Shown: one piece after another, positions 36,445 to 50,800 of the stretch
Position numbering within the stretch: position 1 is the first letter of the stretch
How the letters are laid out: each line of letters begins with the position of its first letter
From: Bursaphelenchus xylophilus
Lineage: Eukaryota; Nematoda; Chromadorea; Rhabditida; Aphelenchoididae
Assembly (NCBI GenBank): GCA_904066235.2
Contig: CAJFCV020000001.1
Span: 14,317,291 to 14,381,290 of the forward strand
DNA length: 64,000 bases
Reading direction: 5' to 3'
Translations under genes and position numbers: made by a program
The notes under the pieces: generated by a model
The model's input: the letters and a program-made list of their open reading frames with translations, nothing else
Databases searched by the model: none
What the model was told of the DNA's origin: nothing

Positions 36445-39400
36445 TTACTTCTTCATTTTCTTCAGTTTTTCCTTGAATTTCTCAATTTCCGCCAGTTTTT
36501 TTCGGTTTTTTTCCAATTCTTCGGCCGATTTCGGGTCCACCCGCTTGATTTGTGGTTTTTCTTCGGTGAGATCAATGACGTCATGATTTTTGCGTTTTCT
36601 CGTCGGTTTTTGAGCCAATCGCTCGAGGGCATGAGTCGCTTCTTCGAGGTTTGGATCGTGTTGGAGCGCTTTTTCGTACGATTCCTTGGCCAAACTGTTG
36701 TCCAATTTCTCTTCCGCTCTACAAACAAAATTTCACACCTTATTTTAGCCATTTTTGGACAAAAATTTAAAAATTTCAAAAAAATTTTTTTTTCGAAATG
36801 AAACTCACTCTTCTCCCTTCTCCAACAGAACTTTAGCCAAGATTTTTTTTGCTCTTTCGTGATTTGGTTTCGTTTCCAAGACCTTTTCCAGGTCGATTAT
36901 GGCACTCACAATATTATCCATGTTATGGGCTCTGAAAAATCAAGAAATCTCTTTTAAAAATCAAAAACAATATTTAAAAATTCTTAACACAGCATCAGCA
37001 ACCCACACTTCACCTTCAATTTATCTTTTCAAGAGAAAAATTTTTTAAATTTACCTTATTTTAGGTATCAACTCTCAAAAAATCGCATTTTTTGACAACA
37101 AAAATAGTTTCAACATAATCTATCATGTACTCCAGGCTTTTAATCAACGTCTAGTTTCCTTATACGTCTTTTATTTTCCATTCACACCCAAAAACTCCAA
37201 AATTTACTCTATTTTAGGTAACAAATCCCAAAAAACAGCAATTTTCAGAATCAAAAAAACACCAGAGCCCTCTAAAAAGTCCTGTCAACACCTAAACCCA
37301 CATCTATTTCCCCTATTCACCTTGTATTTTACATCTAAATCATAAAAATTTCAAAATTTACCTTATTTTAGGTAACAAATCCAAAAAAATTCAAAAAAAT
37401 CATTTCAAATCCCAAAATTACCCGCCAAATCGCCCCTCAATTTCCCACTTACGCTATTGCTCTTCCCAGTAGAGCATCGGTGTTGTCTGGTTGATGCCTT
37501 AGGGCATTGTTACAGGCCTGAATTGCCTCAAAATTGAGTCCCTCTTTAATGAAGGCGCCAGCTTTGGTGATCTGACCTACGGCCAACTCCGACAACTGTC
37601 GTTCCTTCAGGCTCTCTACGGATTCATTTTCCGGCCGTAGACGTTTTCCTTCGAACACTTTCAAGGCCGTGGAATCCAGTCTTCGCGGGAAGCCCAAGGC
37701 ATAATTTGCGGATGGATTTGCGATCATTGCGCGAACTTCTGGGTATTCATCGAAGCGCTGAGGTTTCTCCGACTTCTCTTCGCCTTCTTTTTGCGGAGCT
37801 GTGGCCTTTCTAAAGCAAAAATGTTATTTTTTGCGCCAAAAACAGCATTTTTAGCCTAAAACAAGGTCTTACCTGTAAAAAGATGGCAATTCGGCGGTTT
37901 TAAGGGGTGCCTCAATTGGGAAAATGATTAGTAAACATCAGTAACAGAGTACAACAACATTTTTTACAAAAAATTTCGAAAAAATAAAAATTTTAGGTCT
38001 CGCCACGAAAACCTGAGAAAGCTCAGAAATGGTCAAAAATGGGCTAGTTGATCTCTAAAAGACTTCCTGGCCTTATAAAACAACCAAAATTTGCTATTCT
38101 CAACGACTTTAAAAATTTTGGGTACCGCCACGAAAACCTGATAAAGCTCAGAAATGGTCAAAAATAGACTATTTGATCTCTAAAAGGCTTCCTGGCCTTA
38201 TAAAACAACTAAAATTTGGCATTTTCAACGATTTTTCGAAATTTTCGGTCCCACCACGAAAACCTGAGAAGTCATTTTCTGCTCACAAAACCCCTCTCAG
38301 ATCTTTTATTAGCCCCTAAACCTCTCCTAAAACCATCTTGACTCCCAAAAACACAAAATCCGGTTCAAAATCCGTACTATAAAAACTACCGTAACCCAAA
38401 AAAATTAAAAAAAAGTTCTCAAAAATCCACTTACCCTCTCCGGCGGAACGGACAGTTTGATTTTTTGGGGTGCATCCGGCTGATCGACAAAGGTTTGGTC
38501 GACGATCACTGTGAAAAAAAGTTTTGTTGATACTGTAAATTTATGTTACACTACCTTCAATTAGGTCATTCGTGTGGTACGCGTATTCCGTGCGGTCGTG
38601 CATGATTTTAAACTGAAATTTCAAGGTCAGCAAGGTAATGCCCAAAAATAATCTCGGGGCGACATTTTATACGATGGTTTGGGGTCTTCGTATAAAATGT
38701 CTCCCGCAGTCTGCGCCCAAGGAAAAATGTTTTGAAAATTTGCTAAATTGAAAATTAAACATCATACGTGTCAATATTGATTTTTTAGAGATCAAATTTA
38801 ACTATAGCTCTCGATTTTTTTAACGTTTTTAATCTCCGCAGCCTGCGCCCTGACAAAATTCAAAATCTCCGTATTTTAGCCGCAAAAAAAGGTAAAATGA
38901 GCCCATACAACGCCTAAGAACACTTACTCTTCCTAATCCAGCCTCACTGAGGATTCTTCTGATCCGGTTCATTGTGCAAAGCAGCTCCACATCCAACATG
39001 ATGGCATTGGCTGTGCGTACCCTGGCCAACAGTCGATCTCCTGGCCGGATATCTTCATAAAATCTGTTTTGCATCTCCTGACAGTCTAGATGTCCTTGGG
39101 CGAGTTGCTCAAACAATGGGATGTTATTCTTATCAAACTCTACTAACGGCGGTTGAGAAGATGCCTGAGGCAGTGCGTCGAAGACTTCTTGAAGTGCAAA
39201 GGGCACTTCAAATGGTCGGTCTTTATCTGGTTCACTAAAAAGAACAACAAAAATTACTTCAGACCACGTCATTTTGAATTTCCGGACTGAAAGAAAGACT
39301 TGACCCAAAACTGGGTCATCTGTTCCTCTCAGTCAAAAACTTGAAAAACAGCTATCGCAGGGCTAAATTCAAATATTTCTCGAGGTAAAAAGACATATGA

Positions 39401-39520
39401 GACCACTTACGACTTAGAACTCGACTTTCTGGAGCGATATTTCTCGTCTTTATGCGAGTTTCGACCATTATGCCTTGAACTGAAGCTTTCGTAGAGGATT
39501 TCCGGTGAATCCCCGGCCAT
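36445..39520 (-). CDS. TTC14-like S1 and TPR protein
   Basis: Eight exons on the minus strand: 39411-39520, about 38928-39234, 38555-38612, about 38435-38508, 37873-37910, 37453-37809, 36809-36931, 36445-36718. They join to about 446 residues. A Ser/Lys-rich start is followed by an S1-like RNA-binding domain (RFYEDIRPGDRLLARVRT), then ELPSFYRKA, which corresponds to the ELPLYYRR segment of TTC14, then TPR repeats (NFEAIQACNNALRHQPDN, YEKALQHDPNLEEATHALER) and a basic coiled-coil tail (EELEKNRKKLAEIEKFKEKL). Vertebrate TTC14 is about 770 residues with a long RS-rich tail that is missing here. The role of TTC14 is poorly known; RNA binding is inferred from S1. Confidence 0.78.
37980..38275. repeat. 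Tandem ~125 bp repeat in a TTC14-like gene intron
   Basis: GGTCTCGCCACGAAAACCTG, then CTCAGAAATGGTCAAAAAT and CTTCCTGGCCTTATAAAACA, recur two to three times. It shares the GGGTCCCNCCACGAAA word with clk-2 and carrier-gene introns. Confidence 0.75.
38660..38705. repeat. Solitary palindrome of the TTATACGA family
   Basis: GACATTTTATACGA, then a diverged centre (TGGTTTGGGGTC), then TCGTATAAAATGTC. The outer arms are preserved while the centre is not. Confidence 0.7.
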
Positions 39521-40071
39521 ATCTGCAAATCTTCAATTATTCTACTATAATCCGCCTTTTAGCACCACAAATGGTCAAAATAAAAACAAAAAATAACGAA
39601 AAATTCACCAAGTATAATATAAAAATATTTTCAAAAATTGCTTCAAAAGCAATTTTCAATATTTCCAGAGTGCAAAAACTCCATTTCCAACACTCTCCAA
39701 CCACCAAGACATCAAAAATTTATTCAAAAAAACAATTATATCTAAATCAATATCAGATCAAAAAAAAAATAAAAAAAATGTAAAATCACATCAGATATGA
39801 GTGAAATCAAAGAATCCTGAGGGCAAAACGCTTGACTAAGTGCACTTTCATCAATGGAATGGCAAATCGGGGCCGGGAAAAACTCAAATTATATTACACT
39901 TGAGCTGAACTCTCAAAAAATCCCAAAAAATCATATCAAAATGGCCAAAAACTAAACAAATTCTATTTGGAATAGACAAAAGAGACCTTACTCTATCTAA
40001 AAATACTAATTTCGACACAAAATAAAGCTAAAATCATCAAAAATTTTCGAAAAAACCTAGAAAAAATCAGT
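39521..40071. other. Spacer between the TTC14-like gene and lem-3
   Basis: AT-rich with TATAATATAA-type motifs. Nothing coding is recognised. Confidence 0.35.
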
Positions 40072-43057
40072 TTATGGAGATTTGGGAATCACGACCTTGG
40101 CTTCCGTAATTTCGGCCTTAATGGTGTTTCCAAATATGCAGTAAGAGTTGTAGATCAGTCTTGCACCGAGGGCTTCCTTTTCTCTTTGGGTGAAACGATC
40201 AGTCGGGGGCTTGAAATCACCTCCTCGGATATTGCTTAGATTCGATTTTCCTGAAAAACTCTTATTAAAACCTGCAGTAAAAAGCAACATACTGACGTAA
40301 AATAGTCTTATCTTTCTTTTGAGATGCATATCACATCACAAACCCCCCAAAAACCAATACTTTTTGGCAATTTTTTATATTACACTAGGTACATATACCC
40401 TAAAAATTTCATTTTTCTTGCCAAAAAAACACTCCATGGACAAAATGAGGCTGTCAAATAACCTAATCAACCCTTTTTCCTCCTTAAAACCCCCAAAATC
40501 CTCACGTTTTCACCACTTTTTACATTACACTACCCATAAAATCCAAAATCTCACCAACTGAAGCAATAATTGCCCCCTCATATATCAGAGCATGATCTGA
40601 ATTGACGTTACTGAACGGATGAAGTACTATGACGCCTCTTCCGGCGTTCCAGATATCAATAATCCGCTGGCATTTCCTGTTTTCTTTGCCTTTAGGGTCA
40701 TTTTTAAATTTAATCGCTTCATACAGATGGAAATGCGACCTCGAATTGATTCCTTTGCCAATATAAAATACAGAGTCCACAAATTCCGAAAATGTGGGGC
40801 TTTCGTTGAGGGCTCTTGGGTCCAGGAGGAGGTAGACGAAGTAAGTTGAGCCCGAAATTTGGGCTTTCTCGAAGAAATCGTTGACAATCGCCAACTCTTT
40901 GAGGCCAATGTCCATCGTCGCTGGGTCATTTAGATTCAGCAATCGTTCTAGTTGACGACTGTACTCTAAAACGGGGGGAAATTATGATTTCAGACTGAAA
41001 TTTATATTATTTTAGACATCAAGGTCAATTTTGAAATAAAACCCGAAATTTCTTAAAATTACAACATCGTATCTCGATGAAATTTCGCATCCATACAGGA
41101 CATACTATTCTACAAACGACTGTACTCTAAAACGGGGGGAAATCGTGGTTTCAGACTGAAATTTATATTATTTTAGACATCAAGGTCAATTTTGAAATAA
41201 AAACCAAAATTTCTCAAAATGGCAACATCGTATCTGGATGAAATTTAGCATATATACAGAGCACATTATATTACGAAAATTTGGAAAATTTCAGACCGCG
41301 TTATGCAGAAATAACAAAGTTATGAGACAAAAAAGGTTAAAACTCAACTTTTTCGACGTAAAACTTCCATATCTCAATTATTTCTGCAAAACGCGGTCTG
41401 AAATTTTTACACACTCACTATTACTCTCTACTCCTCATACAATCAAAATTTTATAGCAATTCAACGACCAACTTTCGAGAAATTCCCTTTTTTCCCCTCA
41501 ACTCCACCCTATTTTAAAAAAAATTTCACTTACTCCCTTCCGAGACCGTCACATCTCCAAATTTGTCTTCCAAACAACTCAAATCTTCTTGTTCTTGCTT
41601 CAACAACACTTTGGCCAACTTCTTTTCGTATAGATATCGGTTGCGGGTATCCAATGGGCCCACCAAAACACCTTCTTTTAGCATTCTTGCCCTCAATTCA
41701 TGAAGTGGCAAAGCTTTGAGTTCTTCAACCTTGGCATTAAAGAGTTCTTCTGTGTTGTCAGTCTGATTTGGAAGATTTCTTGACCTTATTTTAGGCAAAA
41801 TTTTTGCGTAAACCGGCTCCAAATTTTCTTCATTATCCGCTTCCTTTTCAAAATCATTCTTCTCGTTCTTCTGACTTCTTTTCGTGACATTTTTATCCAA
41901 CAGACTTGCATTTCTCGGGGCTGGAATTGGGGTTTGATCTCCTTCCCCATTATTCACTCTGCGGTTGGCGATAGGGGTAGCGTCGGGGGAGAAAGGTGGT
42001 GCAGTTGGGACAATTCGAGTGTGGTTCGCTTCTTCCATCTATAATCCACAACTTTATTCATCATCCAGGGCATTTTCCGACCAAGAGGAAGACTTGACCC
42101 AAAAAGGTCATTTTGAGTCAAGTGTTTCTCTCGGCTAAAAGTGACAGTAAAACAATATAAAAACTTACGGTAATGTTCGGAGAGGCTTCGAAATCCAAAA
42201 ATACAGGATTCTGATTCAAAACCACCGAATTTCTGGTGCTCTGCGGAGCCGAAACAAAAGATCTTTCACTGGCCATGGATAAGGTCCTGCCCCTTCCTTC
42301 GGTGGCCGTAAAGAACGTACGATCGCTTTGATTGGACGTTCGCTCATTGCGTTTCGTAACGGCCGTGAAGACTTGATCCGTTATCGGCTCTTGTCCATCT
42401 AGGCGTGAAAAAAACGAAGGAGGCGCTGATGGCGGACGGGCCAATTGTTTGGCCGGCTTGGTCTTATGGGGTTGGAAGACATGCCTGAAATTTTTTTATC
42501 AAATTCTTCAGATCCTAATCTTCGTATTGAGAAGGATTTCCACATCAAATTCAGAAAAATCCGAAAATACCGGCGATATAAAGTTAGTAGATGTTTTAGT
42601 GAAAGTCTCGAAAATCGACCGGTCATTCCTCCCAAAATTGACTTAGAGCAATCAGGAATTCCCTAAACTTCAATAACAAACAAAAAAGATCAACTTACCT
42701 TATGAATTTTAGGAGTTTTCGCTGTTTTTTTCTGTGTCCACGTTTATTTGAAAGCTTTTGCAAAAACTCTTTGGATTTTCCGGTGGCCAAGTCGACTGGG
42801 CACTGATCATCACTGCTGAAGGACAAAGGGTTTGCTCCATAATGTATGAGGAGTTGACACATGGCCAGGTTGTCCCAATGAGCAGCAATATGAAGGGGGG
42901 TTAGGAGATCTTGACTTTCTTTAAGATTAACATCGAATTTCCCAACGTCTAACAAATATTTTACTGTCTCCAACGCCTTTGGGGACTTGTCGTAGGCAAG
43001 GAAATGAAGAGTGAGACTCGGATCTTCGAGAAATCCAGTGAGATCAGGCGAGGTCAT
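40072..43057 (-). CDS. lem-3: LEM-3 / ANKLE1-like GIY-YIG nuclease
   Basis: Five exons on the minus strand: 42699-43057, 42169-42484, 41534-42038, 40534-40965, 40072-40250. They join in frame to 596 residues. Ankyrin repeats come first (LLTPLHIAAHWDNLAMCQLL), then a Ser/Thr/Pro-rich linker, a LEM domain at about 329-370 (ELKALPLHELRARMLKEGVL then RNRYLYEKKLAKVLL) and a C-terminal GIY-YIG nuclease: YFVYLL near 435 and FYIGKG near 460, followed by RSHFHLYEA. LEM-3 in worms and ANKLE1 in vertebrates cut DNA bridges and branched DNA during cell division. Order of domains and length match the family. The gene is divergent from rpt-5 with 0.9 kb between the start codons. Confidence 0.9.
40945..41280 (-). 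repeat. Tandem duplication of the lem-3 exon 4 acceptor region
   Basis: A ~151-164 bp unit beginning ACGACTGTACTCTAAAACGG is present at about 40955 and 41116. The first includes the real exon edge at 40965; the second is an intronic copy that even includes the first few exon bases. Confidence 0.75.
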
Positions 43058-43964
43058 GATGATCTAAAATAATATAATAACAATCCTCGAAACAGAACGA
43101 AAGCTTCATAAAATACTCCAGAAACAATATACGTAAATTTCGCCCCCATCTAAACCCATAAAACGATAATAAACAATAAGAGAAATGGATCTCCTATATT
43201 ATTCATAATGTTTATCGAAAGTGATTCAAATTAACACAAACAGTATCCGAAACTGCAAAGAATTTTGCAACAGCTCCGTTATCAACCTCTCCCACCGTCA
43301 GCAAACAACTGACTTGTACGAACGCCCAAAATTTTGAATTTTATCTTGTACATGACCCACACATTAAATTTGAACCAAAAATAACTTCTGCTTCCAAAAG
43401 AATATGCGATATAAAACCATCTAGCTAGTACAAAGGCTGTAGAAGATGATACTACAGTAAAAATTGATGGAACATTACTTTAGACACCTTACTCTTCCTA
43501 AAAACCAAAAGCAAAAGAAAGAAAAGATAACTCACCAAAAAAGTACCCGTATCCTCCTCCGAACTGGATGACTCAGCAGTTAAACACTTCTAATTACATC
43601 GGTGATTGATAGCAATCATAAACTTGTCATAAAAACAAGCAAAAGCCAGGATTGGACAACTCTTCCGCTACCGGACTTTGTTTGCGTCAAGTGTTTCCCT
43701 TTGCAACGAAATGCCAAGAAAAGTCAATAATTTTGTGAAATATCGTCCACACACGGTGAGAGGAAAATTATTTTCGCAAAATTGATGATATTGGGTGGAA
43801 CACCAACTTTTGGTCGGTTCTTTTGAGTTTTGCATCGAAATTTTACATCTGTTTGGATCTCGTGAAATGTAAATTTTAAAAAATTAAAATTTGGGTGATT
43901 AATACAATGTACCGTCGTTTTAGTTTGTTATCCAGTCTAATATTTGCTGAACCTCGGGTAAAAC
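43058..43964. promoter_or_regulatory. Divergent lem-3 / rpt-5 intergenic region
   Basis: Free of both palindrome families, unlike most non-coding DNA in this window. Contains a GCGTCAAGTGTTTCCCT word of the GACTTGACCC family near 43687. It presumably holds both promoters; no specific site is recognised. Confidence 0.45.
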
Positions 43965-47365
<3,401 letters not shown>

Positions 47366-47876
47366 CTCTGTACCCCTTGACCCTAAATTATAAATAAATT
47401 TGAACTACTCAGATATTGTACTAGACCAGCCTAGTAAAATTGCTATATTATATTGAAAACACGGAAAGATTGGGGAAGTTTTGATCTAGAAGTATGTTGT
47501 GGGCTATGTAGGAGATTTGAGAGTAAGTTTGGAGTAATTTTGAAGATGTTGAGATATTGTACTAGGCAGTTTTAGCTGTTTTTCGGGCTGAAAATAACGA
47601 TTTTTGGGGGTTTAAAGGGCTTTAGATACTATTTTATTGTGTTTTCATCAATTCTATGGGATTTCCAATGATTTCGAATTGATTTTTTGCCAGAATAAAC
47701 CAGCTCGACCCTAGTGTAATATAAATTTTTTTGAGAAATTGTAAATTTCATACTAATATTTGACTCAAATTGAAGGAAATGGGCTAAAATTGCATTTTCA
47801 GTTAGTTTTGAACCCTGTCACGACAAATCGACCGGTCGAATGCGTGCGAAACATCAGCAGATAAAGGCCCGATAAA
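47366..47876. other. Spacer between rpt-5 and the carrier gene
   Basis: Includes AATAAA near 47388, a likely rpt-5 poly(A) signal. It also holds several ATATTGTACTAG motifs and CTAGTGTAATATAA, both orientations of the intronic motif family. Confidence 0.5.
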
Positions 47877-50800
47877 ATGACCTCCTCCGATTATGAATAC
47901 CCTTTGGAAGTTGAAAGAGTAGGTTTGAAAATGAGCTAAATTTAATTCTACGTCTTTTGAGGGTAAAGTTGAGGGCTTTTGGAGGGGATAAAATAGGATT
48001 TTATCCATTTTCCGACGATTTTTTGATAATATAATTTTTTTTTGTTTTTGCGAATATTTTTTTAAATTCAAAGGTTCAAGTGGGTCAAAGAGGCCTAGAA
48101 TTTAATTTTCCATCTTTCAGAAGCAGTTGCATGTAATCGAATGGAACCATTTGAACCTGTACAAGTTCTACCCGATGGCCCTGGCCACTTCCTGGTCGGT
48201 CCGTTGCATGCTCTACCCGATGTCGGTGGTCAAGTCCCGACTACAGCTGCAGAAGAAGAACAATGTCTACAGAGGCATGACTCATGCATTTCGAACCATC
48301 TTGAAGAATGAAGGGATCACCGCACTTTATCGGGTGAGTACTGGTGGGATAAGGTAATGAAACGTGGAAACATGAAGAATTTTGAGATTAAAGGGAAGAA
48401 AAAGGGTCGGAAAGGGCTAACGGAAGAGCAGCTGGGCAATATTTTGAAGTTATAAAGAGTTTTGGCCAAGTTCTGACGGAGGGGAACACTTGACTCGGGG
48501 TCGAGTTTTTCTCTTGGTACCTTTTGATCAGGGGTGGCAAACGGGCCTCTTTTTCCAAATTTCAGGCCCGGGGCCCGGCCCGGCAAAATCCCAGGCCCGG
48601 CCCGGTTCAAAATTTTGCAGGCCCGGCCCGGCCCGGTAGAAATCAGGCCCGGCCCGGCCCGGTAAAAGCCCGGTTAGGGCGCGAGCTGGAAATTTTCCTT
48701 TGATCTTACCGCCTCTGTAGTGTGCTAAAATCTGCTAAGAACTATCCTATATGTATTATATGTTCTAATTTGGACCTTATATTATAACATATATGCAAAA
48801 AAGTACTATAAAGTAGTAAACTATTGTAGAACTTGATATACTAAAAATACAAACCTATCCAAAAATTTTTCCGGCGCGAAAACATTGAATGCCAAACGCT
48901 TGGCATTTCGACAAAACCGGGCCGGGCCGGGCCTGAAAATGGCTCAGGCCCGCGGCCCGGCCCGGTAAAAAGCAGGCCCGGCCCGGCCCGTTTCAAAATT
49001 TGTCAGGCCCGGCCCGTTTAGGCCCGGGCTTCGCCGGGCCGGGCCGGCCCGGCCCGGTGGCCACCCCTGCTTTTGATGATTCCAAAGATATGAAGGCTTA
49101 GTAAAGAGTAGTAACTGGTTGAAATCAACCTTTTTTTTGGCTTTCTGCTTTTCTGGGAAGCTTTATCGTCTAATTTGGGCGGAGAACAACACTTGACCCC
49201 GAGTCAGTTCTTTCTCTTGCTACTTTTTTGTAATTTCAGGGGTATGAGGGCTTAGTACACTATTATAAGCAGTAAGATTTGCTTGATATCAACCTTTTTG
49301 TTGACATTATGGTTTTCTGGGAAGCTTCCCTGTCTAACTTAGGCAGAGAGGAACAGTTGACTCCGAGTCAAGTTTTTCTCTGGGTACCTTTTGATGGATT
49401 CGAGGGTATGAGGGCTTAGTATACGAATGTAAAGAGTAAAATTTGGTTGAGATTAAACTTTTTTTGGCTTTCTGCGTTTCTGGGAAGCTTTCCCGTCTAA
49501 TTTAGGCAGAGGGGAACACTTGACTCGGAGTCAAGTTTTTCACTACTGAGTTACGGCCAAATTTGAAAGTAAAGAGACAAAGTACGGACTGTAAGCAGTT
49601 AAAAACTCCTGTTTTGTCCATAGTTTTGAATTAGAAGCCGTTGAAATTTAGAAAAAAATCAATTTTTACTCATTCGGCACGCCACGAAAAAAGTGGAAAT
49701 AGAGAAATTCGCGGGAAAATGTTTTCGACATTTCATACGCTGAAACCGTTACAAATAAATAATAAAAATCTTTCCAAAATTCTAATAAACAACAATTTAC
49801 GTGTGAAACCGGCGAGAAAGCATCGAAAGGATTCTAGGAGGTGCACCCCGAACTTCTCAGATTGATCGAAGAAGAGAAAAGAAATTATATTGTACTAGGC
49901 ACCATTGGATCAAAATCGATGAATCTGACCGAATTCGAGCTCTTCCGGGGTTTACAAGACTAACAGGGCTTTGATCTTGCTACAACAGACCACTACTAAA
50001 TTGAAATTCATCAAATCTTGTTTAATTCCACCTAAACATCAAACCAATAAGAATAATCAAAATTACATAAATTTTTGACAATCCATCGCATTTGTCGGAT
50101 GCAATCTGAACTCGGAAATCAATCTCCACACCCTTTGGTACATTACGCAGGCTTTCACATTCTACTTCAACATGGACCGGCTGAAATATCAATTATATTA
50201 TTTTAGGTATAACCAGAGAAAATTATTAGCTCAACGGCCTAGAAAAACAAAAAAATCAAAAAGACAACGTCACAAACTTACCTTGAAATGTTCTGAACGT
50301 CGTCTGCTTCCTCTGATCCAGCTTTGCTCACGCCTTCTCTTCGCGTTTCTCCATCAGTTCCTGCAAAATGATGCAATAATCGATTGACAAGTGCCCTTTT
50401 GCTATTGTCAAATTTCCAGATTTCTTCTTCATAACGTCCGCTAGGATGTCTCACACAACACCACATGGCGATTAATCCCTAAAACTCAGGACAAAAGAGA
50501 AATCTTACATTTTCTGAAGAGACCTCCATGGATGGTAAATCAATGTTTGGGTCATAGCGCGACGGGCCGGGCTCCATGGACTCATCCATTACGTTCAATA
50601 CGATCTTCCTCCTGCTCTCCGCTAATTTTATCTTCATTTGCTTCTTCTGGTCCAGCTTTTCTCGCGCTTTCTCCAGTCCGTTCTTGCGTGTCTCCATCTG
50701 ATCCTGCAAAATGATGCAATAATCGATTGACAAGTGCCCTTTTTCTATTGTCAAATTTCCAGATTTCTTCTTCATAACGTCCGCTAGGATGTCTCACACA

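Noticed and set aside
48529..49069. CpG island or rDNA-like GC-rich segment
   Set aside because: Sharp ends with CAGGGGTGGC inverted termini and an 8 bp duplication show that it is an inserted MITE.
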